Source: Eriocheir sinensis
Taxonomy: Eukaryota > Arthropoda > Malacostraca > Decapoda > Varunidae
Assembly (NCBI RefSeq): GCF_024679095.1
Contig: NC_066513.1
Span: 10,445,386 to 10,509,385 of the forward strand
Length of the DNA: 64,000 nt
Direction: 5' to 3'
Position numbers and translations under genes: made by a program. Shown one piece after another: positions 1 to 10,734 of this stretch. Position 1 is the stretch's first letter; every line of letters starts with the position of its first letter. The notes beneath the pieces are model-generated. The model worked only from the letters and a program-made list of their open reading frames with translations, had not been told where the DNA came from and ran no database searches.

Positions 1-271
1 TTAGTACTCCTCAGGCTAGAGTCTTGTGCTCAGGGATAGTTAAGTTAACCCCTTCACCTGACAATCAAAGATCTTATGTCACTGTGCCGTATTTGAATAT
101 TGAATGTGAGTGTAAAGATAGATGATAATACAACGTTAGGATTTGTGAAGCCTGTCACTCATGAGCTATACGCTGATCTGCCACAAGTATCTAGTGTACA
201 GACCGCTGACACAGTTAAGACAGACTTGAAGCCCGCAGAGCTTGAAGTAAGGAAGAAAAGCCTCTTTCAAA

Positions 272-1183
272 TTGCTGATGCTAAATTCCCAAGTGAAGAG
301 AGAGAATCAGGTTTTAAAGTCCTTAATAGATAAATGTATAACAGTGTCTTCCACAGAACAAGAACCATTAACAGTAACGCCCTATTTTTTAAGCACCATC
401 AAGCAAAACACTGATGAAGTAGTGTACAGGCGTCCATATAACATTCCTATCAGTTATCATGACAGAGTAAATGAACAACTTATATCGCTCCAGCAACAGG
501 CTGTGATTCACCCTTCGCGATCACCCTATAATGCCCCACTTATCCCAGTGCCAAAAAAAGATGGAGGACTACGACTTTGTCTGGACTTCCGGGCACTTGA
601 CACTACGGGACGACCGGTACCCACTCCCTAATGTAACTACCATACTCAATCAATTGGGAGATAGTAAGCTTTTTTTTCATGCCTAGACTTGAAACAGGGT
701 TACCATCAAATCCCCCTAGATGAAATTAGCAGAGAGAAGACGGCATTTTCTTCTCCAGCTGGACATTGGGAATATACTTCCCTCCCCTTTGGCCTAAAAA
801 CAGCCCCGTCCTGCTTCAAGAAAATAATAAACACTGTCCTTACAGGACTATTAGGTAACAAGGTTCAGGTGTACCTTGATGACATAATTATCCTGGGCGA
901 TATATTTTCTAATCACGCAGATAACTTAGAACAAATGCTGGAACGCTTAAAGGAAGCCAAACTGACTCTTAAGATGGAGAAGTGTAACATTTTTAAGGAC
1001 AAAGTAGATTACCTGGGCCATGCCATCAGCTCAGAGGGAATAAGACCTCAATCTAGCAAGCTGGAGGCCAAACAAAACGTCCCGACCCCCCAAACTGTTC
1101 ATGATTTACAGTCATTTCTCGGACTGACTAATTATTATCGCAAATTAATTGCAAATTATTCACAAATTGTTGCTCTTTTCTAA
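272..1183 (+). pseudogene. Ty3/gypsy reverse transcriptase, frameshifted
   Basis: RNA-directed DNA polymerase of the gypsy Pol polyprotein. The block at 272-631 holds the N-terminal RT part, including a PVPKKDGGLRLCLDFRAL segment. After a frameshift near 620-690, a second block (689-1183) continues with GYHQIPLDE, the LPFGLKTAP motif and the catalytic YLDD box (about 872-883), followed by the connection LGHAISSEGIRP and FLGLTNYYRKLI. The YLDD aspartates are intact, but the frame break lies in the palm, so no full RT can be read. The short open stretch at 100-333 probably comes from the protease-RT linker; I could not assign it. Confidence 0.9.
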
Positions 1184-1379
1184 AGATTTATAAAGGGAAG
1201 AAAGGTACACTCAAGAAAAAGATAAAACTCCACTCATATGGACAGATGAAGCAAAAATTGCGTTCTCAACCCTTAAGGATAGAATGGATAGTCACTCTAC
1301 GCGTCCTACTACAATACTGGTGGAGTATTGCAATAACAGGATAATGATGATAAACTAAGACCTGTATCTTTTTTTGTGA

Positions 1380-1700
1380 GAAATTGAATACGGCAGAGCA
1401 GCGGTACAGTATAGTTGAACGATAGGCTTTAACTGTAATTTATGGGTTACACGTAAACCGCAAATTAATACTGGGTTACCCTGTTGAGATCCACACGGAT
1501 CACAGACCTTTAGCATGGTTGTTACAGGTAGCTAGTCCCAACAGCAGGATAGCTAGATGGCAGACTCTCATGAGTGAGTATAGTTTCACAATCAATCATT
1601 TGCTTGGCAAGGAAAATATAGTAGCAGATTTTTTTTTTATCAAGGATGAAGGCTCACAGGACACTGAGATTGAATTAGAAGGACACGCGCAATAATGTTT
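1380..1700 (+). pseudogene. Ty3/gypsy RNase H remnant
   Basis: Conceptual translation across this stop-broken region gives the late RNase H motif EIHTDHRPLAWLL, then ARWQTLMSEY and NHLLGKENIVADF. These are typical of the gypsy RNase H C-terminal half, just downstream of RT. The 1184-1380 stretch links the two and contains only damaged fragments (a WTDEAKIAFSTLK-like segment). Stops and an A/T-run interruption make it nonfunctional. Confidence 0.75.
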
Positions 1701-1971
1701 GTGGATGGGGAACAACAAAAACCGTGGAACACGTGGATAATGAGGGGCAAGATATTGCACTAGTGTAGAAAAAGAAACAGGCGCCGAAAGATGAGAAAAT
1801 AAAATATATGATATGTATGGACCTGAATAGTGAGTGTATTGGCCACACACTTGACTGGAGTATTCAGGAGATTAGTGAGCTGCATGATGAGCAGCCAGCA
1901 TATAAGTATGCTAAAAGAAGGAAGCCCCATGAATGAAAATTGAGCAAAGACTCAGAGAAAAAAGGCATAAT

Positions 1972-2127
1972 GTGAGATGCCGCCCCTGTTAGAGGTACAG
2001 ATGGAAAATGTGTTATATTGTGTTGAAGACGCCCCTGTTAGAGGTACAGGTGGAGAATGTGTTATATTGTGTTGAAGATGGGCATAATGTGAGATGCCGC
2101 CCCTGTCAGAGTTACAGGTGGAAATAA
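1972..2127 (+). repeat. Short imperfect tandem repeat, about 58-74 bp unit
   Basis: The motif GCCCCTGTTAGAGGTACAG recurs at about 1982, 2031 and (as GTCAGAGTTACAG) 2101, each with part of the surrounding TGTTATATTGTGTTGAAGA sequence. It sits between the RNase H and integrase remnants and adds no readable coding sequence. The flanking 1700-1970 segment has no recognisable protein. Confidence 0.7.
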
Positions 2128-2140
2128 ATTATGTGTTTTA

Positions 2141-2870
2141 GTGAATCCGTACGGAGAAGCCACTAAGGTGGTGATTCTACCCCCCAAGTATTTCCAAGGC
2201 GATAACTCTGGCTCATTCGTCGCCACTGCAGGGCACGGAGGAACCAAAGTTACGTTATGTCGGTGTAGAAAGTTCGCTTTCTGGCCTGGAATGAAACGGG
2301 ATGTGGAAAATTATGTAAGGTAGTCGTTTTAAAAGTGAGTTGGGAACTTGCACCCTGCTCCTTGGCGGCAATATCCAGACGTCACCGCTCCTTTTGAGAG
2401 AATACACATGGACCTTGTGGGTCCCATGGGTGTATCGGACAATGGGGTTCGATACGTAATGCCCATAGTTGATGTTTTTAAAAGGTATTTGATTACAGTA
2501 CCCTTACGGAGTAAGGAAGCCCGCGAAATGGCAAGGGCGTTGTACGTGGATGTTGTTTGTGTACACGGTGTTCCTCAGACAGTTGTTACAGGTCAAGGTT
2601 CAGAGTTCGTTAATTCCGTGATGCAGGAGATAAATTAGAAGCTACCTGTGCGACACGCGAATAACGGCTTACCATACAAATGGAAATGGAATAATAAAGC
2701 GCGCAAATTATACTGTTGTTAACATTTTGAGGAGAATGTTCTAGGAAATGTGTCCGTTTGGGATATAATGCTACTTATAGACATCTTGGCCTATAATGCT
2801 GCGTATTATCGCACCATAAAGGAGTCCCTATTTTATCGAGAGAGACAGAGAGAGGATTTTTAGAGATCCT
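2141..2870 (+). pseudogene. Ty3/gypsy integrase, zinc-binding and catalytic core remnants
   Basis: 2141-2323 matches the integrase zinc-binding region (GHGGTKVTL...FWPGMKRDVENYV). After a frame break, 2348-2638 reads the RNase H-fold core with APFERIHMDLVGPM (first catalytic Asp) and VPQTVVTGQGSEFVNS. In active relatives the second catalytic Asp sits in the TDQG position; here it is Gly (TGQG). 2640-2870 continues with an AYNAAYYRTIKES-like segment in a stop-containing frame, the usual end of the core, and the glutamate helix cannot be read. The copy is therefore catalytically dead in two ways. Confidence 0.82.
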
Positions 2871-2904
2871 CCTGTACCCTACACTATGTTAGAAAAAAAT
2901 TCAG

Positions 2905-3886
2905 CAGCCCTGGTATGATATTTACTCCTATAAAGAGGAAATGACTGCAATTGCAAGGAAAGTTTATGATATTTACTCCTATAAAGAGACAATGGTTGTA
3001 ATTGCAAGGAAAGTTTATGATATTTACTCCTATAAAGAGACAATGGTTGTAATTGCAAGGAAAGTTTATGATATTTACTCCTATGAAGAAAAAATGGTTG
3101 TAATTGCAAGGAAAGTTTATGATATTTACTCCTATAAAGAGGAAATGGTTGTAATTACAAGGAAAGTTTATGATATTTACTCCTATGAAGAAAAAATGGT
3201 TGTAATTGCAAGGAAAGTTTATGATATTTACTCCTATAAAGAGGAAATGGTTGTAATTGCAAGGAAAGTTTATGATATTTACTCCTATGAAGAGGAAATG
3301 GATGTAATGCAAGGAAAGTTTATGATATTTACTCCTTTGAAGAGGAAATGGATGTAATGCAAGGAAAGTTTATGATATTTACTCCTATAAAGAGGAAATG
3401 GTTGTAATTGCAAGGAAAGTTTATGATATTTACTCCTATAAAGAGGAAATGGTTGTAATTGCAAGGAAAGTTTATGATATTTACTCCTATGAAGAGGAAA
3501 TGGATGTAATGCAAGGAAAGTTTATGATATTTACTCCTATAAAGAGGAAATGGTTGTAATTGCAAGGAAAGTTTATGATATTTACTCCTATAAAGAGGAA
3601 ATGGTTGTAATTGCAAGGAAAGTTTATGATATTTACTCCTATAAAGAGGAAATGGATGTAATGCAAGGAAAGTTTATGATATTTACTCCTATAAAGAGGA
3701 AATGGATGTAATGCAAGGAAAGTTTATGATATTTACTCCTATAAAGAGGAAATGGTTGTAATTGCAAGGAAAGTTTATGATATTTACTCCCATGAAGAGG
3801 AAATGGATGTAATGCAAGGAAAGTTTATGATATTGACTCCTATGAAGTGGAAATGGCTGCAGTTGCAAAGAAAGTTTATGATAGAT
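2905..3886 (+). repeat. 51-bp coding minisatellite, 19 copies, inside the integrase gene
   Basis: A head-to-tail array with consensus unit GATATTTACTCCTATAAAGA + GGAAATGGTTGTAATTGCAA + GGAAAGTTTAT (51 bp, 17 codons; YDIYSYKEEMVVIARKV). I count 19 units. Variants alternate between TATAAAGAGG and TATGAAGARR. Seven units (those with GGATGTAATGC) are 50 bp, so each breaks the frame; 2941-3357 stays open for about eight units. The last unit (about 3836) is diverged and flows into integrase C-terminal coding sequence, so the array arose by amplification of integrase sequence. Open frames on the opposite strand are by-products. Confidence 0.95.
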
Positions 3887-4269
3887 GCCAGGTTTACATT
3901 GAAAAAGGTAAAGAAGAAATAGAAAAGTAATACAAAGCTACAAAATCAAAACTATCAACGTTGGAGATAGTGTTCCTCAAACGAGACCACAAAGAAAAGT
4001 AAATAAAAAGTTGTAACCTATTTTTGATGGACCCTACAGGGTAATAGAGAAGATCAGTGGTAAAAATTAGGAACCTCAGGACTAGTAAGGTTTCAACGGC
4101 CCCCACAGATAGAGTAAAAGTCATTCATGAAGATTGCATCGATGTGCAGCAATGTCCAACGGTTAGGCGAGCATACCCTTTAAATCCAGAGACAGACACT
4201 GATCTATTCTTTGCATTGCTCAACCCTGAAATCGCTGAGAAAAATTCTACCGAAAATGATAACTCGTAG
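3887..4269 (+). pseudogene. Ty3/gypsy integrase C-terminal (GPY/F-type) module
   Basis: Directly after the minisatellite the sequence reads CQVYIEKGKEEIEK, then (in shifting frames) a VFLKRDHKEK segment and DGPYRVIEKIS, then LRTSKVSTAPTDRVKVIHED. The GPYRV core is the hallmark of the chromatin-binding/GPY-F end of gypsy integrase. At least two frameshifts (about 3930 and 4060) break it. The tail (4057-4269) is probably the end of Pol. Confidence 0.78.
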
Positions 4270-5018
4270 CGGAGAGGTGACTGCTACTCATGACACATTA
4301 AATAATGTTCGTTCTACAACAGCAATAAACAGCTGATGCACAGGCCCTACCTTCTCAGGTTACTCCCAAACTCTCAGAGCCACCTCGGCATAGATAAAGT
4401 CTTCGCTCTTCCACGGTACAAGAGTTGCCTAATGTAGTGTCCAAGCCTATGCGATATAAAACAGGAATAATGTATAAAGATGGAAATGCAATGATTAAGC
4501 GGAAATATGACGAAATAAACCACAGATTGATTTGACTCTTTCGGTGTACGACTCAATAACACAACAGGAGTCCCCAACACGTGCTGGCCAAAGTTTCACA
4601 CCAACATACTATCTATATTATAGTCCTCACAGACAGAGACTAAAGTACCGTTTAGCCTCACAGAAGATGTTTTAGCTGCATTATATAAAGCACGGAATTT
4701 AACTGCTTCTTTAACTTGAGATGTTATTCAAATGTCACCTGAGTATCCAGCTGTAAAAGCGATAAAATACACACTCTTTAATTTTGAAAATGAATTCAGT
4801 TCATTGTTGCATCATCTCAGAGAAGTTTTAAGCTATGTGATGACTACTAATCAAAACAAGCTGCATGCTTCTATGAATTATAAAAAAAAAACGGGAAGTA
4901 ATTTTTTTTAACGATCCTTGTCTAATATCTTATTTGGTACCGCGACCCAGGCTCAAGTTGATGCTATTCATGGAAAAATAGAGCACTAGAGTCATTAACT
5001 GAGAAAGATTATATATAG
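4270..5018 (+). other. Pol-Env junction, decayed
   Basis: No continuous frame is readable. Short segments (for example FSLTEDVLAALYKARNL near 4655) suggest the 5' part of the envelope frame with many stops. No other gene, RNA or strong repeat was seen. Confidence 0.4.
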
Positions 5019-5019
5019 T

Positions 5020-6110
5020 TAAATGTTTATTATGGAAAACTCAACATCATTAAGTAATATGCATGCCATGCAGTCTGCCTTTAATAGGCTATATTCAGCT
5101 GTAGATGTATTGAACCAAGTTGTGCGCCATTTTACTATAGACTTTGGCATTAGGAAGAGAAAAAAGCTCCTACAAGCATTGTTGTATTTTGACTTAGCAT
5201 TGAGACACATAAGACCAGGTATACAAGATTTAAAGTTGAGTCTGTAGGCTCCCCTGCAAACATACATAACTCCAACCATTATGTGAGACAAACAGTTGTT
5301 CAACACATTAAAGGAAGCCTAGGTTCGGCCTCCAGGTCTTTTGTGCCTTGCGGTTCCTGATTTTTTAGCTTTATATAGGGATGTAATAACTGTCCTCCAG
5401 GACAACGGCTTTGCACGATTCTCGTAATTTATATTTCATCAAACCTTTACGAGGAGATCCGATTGACACCTTTGATGTCTTTCGGATCGACTCCCTTCCA
5501 TTTTCTGTGCAGAATAGCACTTACTTTCTTATGTATAGTTTTGATTCAAGATGTATTGCCTTCAGTGAGAATAGGAAAATATATTTTCTGCTTTCTAGTA
5601 TAAAACACTGTAACAAGAATAACCATATGTTAGTTTGTCCTCCCACAGGCCCCGACCATGAGGCTAGTAACGCAGCCTCTTGTGAATCGGCTGCTTTCTT
5701 GAAACATGAGTCAGTGATCAACCTCTGCCACACAATAGTCTTGAAAACATTTCCCCCTATGTTTATAAAAGGTCCTGGCTACTGGACCTGTTCACTTGCC
5801 TCCCCCATCACTCTGACACTCACATGCCCTACCCATCCTGTAAAAAGACATACTGTTAGCTTGACGGGTAATGGGATATTGATGCTTCGGCAAGGTTCTC
5901 TTCGCAGTGCTGAGTCCATCCCCCTACAGGAGCTAATAGCTGGCTTGCAGCCCCTAAATTCTGTGGTCGAGCCGGATCAGCCCTTTCAACCTGTAATCCA
6001 TTGGTGGATTGCCTTCGCCATGTCGTGATCCTGGTTCTTCTGCTGGTGACGTCTGCCGTGGGGTATTCCTATGTCCTGCGCTACGCACAGTGCCGCCTCC
6101 TTCCAGACTC
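5020..6110 (+). pseudogene. Envelope (baculovirus-F-like/errantivirus-type) remnant
   Basis: 5023-5247 is a helical segment (MHAMQSAFNRLYSAVDVLNQ...LALRHIRPG) like the post-fusion-peptide helices of F-like retroelement envelopes. 5411-6028 (205 aa) has the spaced cysteines typical of that family, including HMLVCPP, SNAASCESA, VINLCHTI, GYWTCSLASP and LTCPTHP, then a VSLTGNGILMLRQGS stretch. In the neighbouring frame, 6001-6110 encodes a hydrophobic segment (VVILVLLLVTSAVGYSYVL) that would be the membrane anchor, so a frameshift separates ectodomain and anchor. Its place after integrase supports the call. The copy is broken and is described only as a relic. Confidence 0.65.
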
Positions 6111-6204
6111 AAGCCAACTGCAGACATTGCAAGGCGTATCTTCTCCACCAACACCTGTGAGATCTCAGGGGCGAGATCTTCCGGAAGGGGAAGTATGTCG
6201 GGAA

Positions 6205-6602
6205 CCAGAAAACGAACAAACAAGAGGAATAGCCATAACAGTACAGAGTAAACATCTCATAGGACAAACACTAACAAAGAGGGAAACAACGAGGATAAAG
6301 GAAAACAGATACCCAGAGAGGAATGAGAGATATACAACTGTGTAAACATCTGACAGGACAAACACTAACAAGAAGGGTGACATATATAACAGTGTAAACA
6401 TCTCAAGTACAAAAGACGGGAAACAACGAGGGTAAAGGAAAACAGATACCCAGACTCAGATACAGAAAACAGATACCCAGTGGGCGTGGTCAGAAAGTGT
6501 GAACAACCATTGAAAAAGACTCTGACCCGTGACGTCAGTCGTGGCGACATGTCATGAGCCAACAATTTAACAGAAAAATCACTGTGGGAGTGTCTTAAAG
6601 AA
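6205..6602 (+). repeat. Direct-repeat-rich 3' noncoding region of the gypsy element
   Basis: GTAAACATCT plus (CT)AGGACAAACACTAACAA recurs at about 6247 and 6345, and GGAAAACAGATACCCAG recurs at about 6299 and 6437 with a partial third copy at 6465. GGGCGTGGTCAGAA (6482) and GTGACGTCA (6530) follow. Such repeats are common in the U3/env-3' region of LTR elements, but no LTR boundary can be proven. Confidence 0.5.
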
Positions 6603-7091
6603 CCTGTCACACCTTAACGTTTTAGAGAACGTATGGCTAGCGTATGGTAAACATGTTAAACGGTGGCGTACGCTGAACTCTTCGTTTTTCGGCGCGTTGT
6701 CGACGTATGCAGAGCGTATAAGACAACGATCGGGGAACGTACTCAGCGCGTGAGGAACGTGTGAGCACGCTGTCCATTATACTAATGAATACAACGCGTG
6801 AGGAACGATCAGAGAACGAATGATAACGATCGCCTAACGTGCCTTTAACTTATCCCCAGCGTATGCATAACGTACTGGCCACACGCTGGCATACGTCGAG
6901 AATTTTGTGCATGCTCAAAAACTTCTCGCTGTCCCTGCGTACGACGACGTACGGCACCGTACGCCACCGTACTTCAACGTACCCTAACGATGGAGCAGCG
7001 TACCCATAACTTATTCAAGCGTATGCTGAGCGTGTGCCACCGTTTTCCATACGCTAGCCATACGTTCTCTAAAACGTTAAGGTGTGACAGG
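6603..7091. mobile_element. 489-bp nonautonomous element with perfect 45-bp terminal inverted repeats
   Basis: The first 45 bases (starting CCTGTCACACCTTAACGTTT) are the exact reverse complement of the last 45 (ending ...AAGGTGTGACAGG). Inside, CGTACG/CGTATG/AACGT motifs recur in both orientations, so the whole unit is CpG-rich against an AT-rich background and could fold on itself. There is no coding capacity. Flanks (AAAGAA / CCCATA) show no clear target duplication, so the superfamily is unassigned. Confidence 0.8.
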
Positions 7092-8001
7092 CCCATAAGA
7101 CTGACTCACGAATAGCAGGAAAAGTAAAACAATACAACATAATGAGCGAGCAGATGGGTGTGACAGGAAGTATTGGCCAATGGTTATGTAGAAAATTAAG
7201 GGCGTGTCAAGGATGTAAGTCCGCCTCAAGCAAAGAAAAATGTGTCCTAGAAATCAGTGGTATGGGTAGACCGAGCTTGGTTCTCGCCTCAAGCAGACCT
7301 GCTACTCACTCAGCCGAGAATGGCTGTTGTGATCTTAATCGTGAGTAGAAATTCGAGAATCTAAGGGAAACCGACTGTATTGTCCTGGAGATTATAATGT
7401 AGGAGATGTGAAGTAGGATTGTGAGTGGGACAGGATTGTGATTATTTGTTTGCGATGTAAAGCAAAGGTAAAACCACTGGGTGTGGTATAATTGGGTGTT
7501 TCCATGACTTTTAGTAGATTATACTATAGGAATGTGTTATTAGGATTTTGTGAAGAGTACATAATGATTGTGATGTAAGTAGAGAGATACAAACCACTGC
7601 TTGTGGAACAACGAGTGTTATTATTATTGGCAACAACTGAGCACATATTGTAGTATTATGTTTAAGACATGTCGTTTGCCATATTTGGGTATTTTTTGCT
7701 ACAACCACTGTTTCCAGGTGGTGCCTGGTGACCCGAAATTGTAGGTACTGTATGCCAGTTACATATTTACCCATAGATATGTGCTGCAAACCATGAATAA
7801 TAAGTTAAAAGTGGTGCAGTGAGCGGGGCGTTGAAATTTTAATTTTGGGCCCAGCAAGAGGCCTGTAGTGGCTTTCAAAGATAACAGTTGGATGAATAAA
7901 TGTGTGGAGAGCCATATATGTATGGCGGGGCAAGGGTTTTGTGGCCGGGCGAGGGAGGGGAGTGAAACGCGACGGCTGTGTTTTATACAGGATAGCACCC
8001 A
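7092..8001. other. No gene seen
   Basis: Mixed-composition sequence with short accidental frames only. It may include the outer part of the gypsy 3' LTR; nothing else could be supported. Confidence 0.5.
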
Positions 8002-8117
8002 CCCGGGGTAATGGGCTCCCTCCCACCACAGGCTCAAGGGCCAATGCGACGGAGATGAGCACCGAGGCCACGCGCTGCTATAGCGTATGCCCCCAACTTT
8101 ACCTCTACCTTACGGTG
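8002..8117 (+). mobile_element. SINE 3' fragment, same family as 18857-19141
   Basis: CCCGGGGTAATGGGCTCCC through the tail ...CCCCCAACTTTACCTCTACC matches the 3' third of the tRNA-derived SINE at 18857-19141 almost base for base. The tRNA-like head is absent, so it is 5'-truncated. Confidence 0.85.
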
Positions 8118-8477
8118 ACTGATGTGTTTATTGCCGATACATGTTGATTTACTATTCATCATTATTATAACCATGGGTAGGCTACTAGTTAATTTTCATC
8201 ATCATTAGTAACCCCCATATATGCATAATGTAAGGATGAATTGTTTGTTTCAGTGACTTTATTGTGTTATTTGGGTCACCGATATCACAAAAAAATAAGT
8301 TAGGTTAGATTATCAATGAGTGAAGCAGTAACAATTCAATATTATATTTAAATGGTAATCAATTTCTAATCTAGCAGCAGTAGACTGCTATCCATCAAGT
8401 AAGGTTCAGTTGCCTTAGATTGTAGTGCGGCAACTAGGCCTGATAAGGGAGTCTCCCATAATCCACTCGGTGAGTGG

Positions 8478-8541
8478 GGTACCTCGTTGGCCGATTCGGT
8501 AAGGAGTGGCTCTCCCATCACACTGGTCGCGGGTTCAAGAT
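8478..8541 (+). mobile_element. tRNA-like SINE head fragment
   Basis: GTACCTCGTTGGCCGATTCG resembles an A box region (TGGCCGATTCGG) and GGTCGCGGGTTCAAGA a decayed B box, about 45 bp apart, as in a class II (Leu/Ser-like) tRNA-derived SINE. The acceptor stem does not close, so it is not a tRNA gene. No body or tail is recognisable downstream. Confidence 0.5.
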
Positions 8542-8570
8542 AAGAACAAGATGACTAATTATGCGGCTAT

Positions 8571-9480
8571 AGGTCCAAATATGTTAAATTTCCTAAATGA
8601 CGAGTTTTGTTTAAAATTATATTTCATCATATTTTTGTTGACGAGGTATAATTTGAAGGCATGAATAGTATTCCAATTGTTGTAGAAAGTATCCAATTAG
8701 GATTATAAATATACAGTCATCTATCAAAGGTGGCTTACGCTGGGGGGCGCGTCGCCTCACCCACCCAACAACGCCAAGTCTGAGGGTCCCTCCGGACAAG
8801 TCTCCATGCAGGGCTCCCTTTCATCCTGAGTACCTCCTGGCAGGATTTATCAACTTGGTCAAGTCACAAACTTTGTTGGTGTCATTATTAATTTCTTCTA
8901 ATCTTAGAGCGAGTAAAAACTGTAAAGTTAACATGTACCCAGTTATGATAATCATTATTAATAGTTTCATGTTTTTATTTTTATTTTGAGTTTCAACGTG
9001 TTCCATCAATGTCCCCAATCACACCTGGGAACCCAGCAATGTCTTGAAATTCAGCTTCTTTCTTGATTAATCTGTGTAATAAGAAAAAAAAAAATTTGTA
9101 CCTGTTGCTAATTGTGCTCAATGTTTTTATTAGTTAAATAAATGCATTTGTACAGTTGTTTTGCTTTATTTTCTTATGCAGGAGGATAGGATTGATCTTG
9201 ATTTTCATGACCCTATTTGTGCTGAGTGAATGAGGGAGTTATAGTTCAGCAGTGTTATCATTAGGTAAGGTTGGAGGCATTTGACAAGCTGTGTGTTGTC
9301 TTGATCTTGACAAGTAATGCACGGGGCACCAGTACAGGTGCATAACACGGATATTTGTGTTGGCTGCTGGGGAACTGGGGTGCCGAGTGTGTAGGGAAGG
9401 GAAGTGAATAGGTGTACTACCAGTTAGTCTTGGTGTGTTGTGACAAGTGAGTGTCTATTTGTTTTCTGAGTGAGTCTATT
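8571..9480. other. No gene seen
   Basis: AT-rich sequence with a short A-run near 9085; no recognisable coding, RNA or repeat structure. Confidence 0.5.
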
Positions 9481-9484
9481 GTAC

Positions 9485-9893
9485 CGCAGTCTAAAGTCTG
9501 TAGGGGGAGGCTGTTCCAGTCACGTGTGGTGCGTGGAAAGTATGAGTCTGTATATGTGTCAGTGTTAGTGTGATATGCTTGGTATTTTTGGCTGAGTGTG
9601 TTACAAGTACGCTGACTGTTTGCGTCCTGTAAGTATGTGTGTGGGTCAATGTCAATGTAAGTGTATGTGATTTACATAATTTTAAGTGTGTGCTTGTCTG
9701 CACATGTGAAGAGGTTACATATTAATCTGTTATTTGATCTGTGTTGTGATGCCTGGTGTTCAAGTTCATTGATTATAATGAACTGAGCCACCTTGGTGTT
9801 GATTAGTGCTAACTGATAAATGCTTGTGTGTGTGTAAGGATCCCACACCGTGGAGCAGCATGCTAGTGTTGGTCTCACAAGTGTGTTGTTCAT
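9485..9893 (-). pseudogene. LINE reverse-transcriptase C-terminal fragment
   Basis: On the minus strand 9893-9672 reads NNTLVRPTLACCSTVWDPYT then SIYQLALINTKVAQFI, the thumb/post-RT segment shared by many non-LTR retrotransposons (consensus VRPxLEYxSxVWxP). Further 3' (9600-9491) a damaged HAPHVTGTASPYRL resembles the xTRDWNSLP terminus. It is truncated on both sides and frameshifted. Confidence 0.65.
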
Positions 9894-9894
9894 C

Positions 9895-10625
9895 AGCGCT
9901 TATTTGTCTCTGGCCCTTAAGCCTGCGTCAAGTGAGAACCTATTACCCTGGGACACAGGCAAGTATCTAATGTCTAAGTTAAAAGAGTTTGCTTTCCAGG
10001 AAAACCCATTTATCCATCAGCCTGATAGGGAAGATGAACAGGTGGTGTGCCATCTGCCTATGCTGGGCCTATGAATTTTAGAGTAAAAGAGTCGACATTA
10101 AGATGGTACAGCAAGACACAGAAGCTAGAGGGAGTAGACTGGCATGTAGGAGACTGGGGGAGCAAGCTGATGGTTAAAGCAAGAACGAGAACCCCGCAGC
10201 TAAATGGCAGGAACTGGGACGAGGGAAACCAGAACTGTAGCTGTAGGACAGGGGAGAAAGAATCAGTGGAACACCTAATAGAATGCAGCAACTATGAGAG
10301 GCGGGTTATTAGTAGCACCACGGAGGAGTGGGCTAAGAGGCTAGAGGAGGACAACGGGGCAATCGCACGGTACGTGTTGGGGCTGTATGGAGATGCAGTG
10401 CTGGGAAAAAAAAGGGCACATGCTTGAATAAGTGCACGGATAAGCAATGTCAGTAAGTTATTCTAGCAACAAACTATAAAGTAAAGTGCGATAGTGTATT
10501 GCAGTGAAGAAAAATTAAGCTACACAGCACAATTGAAAGGAAAAGTGTGTGAATAAACAGAAGAGACGCCCGAGAGGAGGAGGACCTAAGGAGTGATACA
10601 GGTCAAAAGAAGAAGAAGAAGAATG
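9895..10625 (+). pseudogene. 3' end of an RNA-type LINE with a C-terminal zinc knuckle
   Basis: 10047-10427 encodes MNFRVKESTLRWYSKTQ...NQNCSCRTGEKESVEHLIEC..., ending AVLGKKRAHA. The C-x-C-x(8-10)-H-x4-C pattern is the C-terminal knuckle of several LINE ORF2 proteins (the ...ESVEHxLxEC motif). Upstream open sequence (9850-10074) is in another frame. The 3' UTR ends GAGGAGGAGGACCTAAGG then GTCAAAAGAAGAAGAAGAA, and the same tail occurs reversed at 22534-22680. Confidence 0.7.
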
Positions 10626-10734
10626 TTTGTTTACATATCCGCCTAAATGCGTTCCATTTATGGCGCGAAAACCCGGACCTGGGTCTGGGTTTATCCCCGA
10701 ACCTGGTTCCGGGTTTTGTGTCAAATGGAAGACG

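Larger units (their letters stand above)
1..6602 (+). mobile_element. Degenerate env-bearing Ty3/gypsy (errantivirus-like) element, 5' part outside the window
   Basis: Protein remnants occur in the order reverse transcriptase, RNase H, integrase zinc region, integrase core, integrase C-terminal module, envelope, all on +. That order is diagnostic for Ty3/gypsy elements with a third ORF. Gag and most of protease would lie left of base 1. The coding region is broken by many stops and frameshifts and by a large tandem array, so it is a dead copy. I could not define the LTRs; the right part may be hidden by the inverted-repeat element at 6603. It is described only as an endogenous remnant. Confidence 0.85.

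Noticed and set aside
2879..3616. Minus-strand open frames over the 51-bp array (repeated FLFIGVNIINFPCNYNH) as a repeat protein
   Set aside because: They are the antisense of a coding minisatellite whose last + strand unit merges into integrase sequence; no start, flank or homology supports a minus gene.
2905..3886. CRISPR-like array
   Set aside because: Units are contiguous with no unique spacers, in a eukaryotic retroelement gene.
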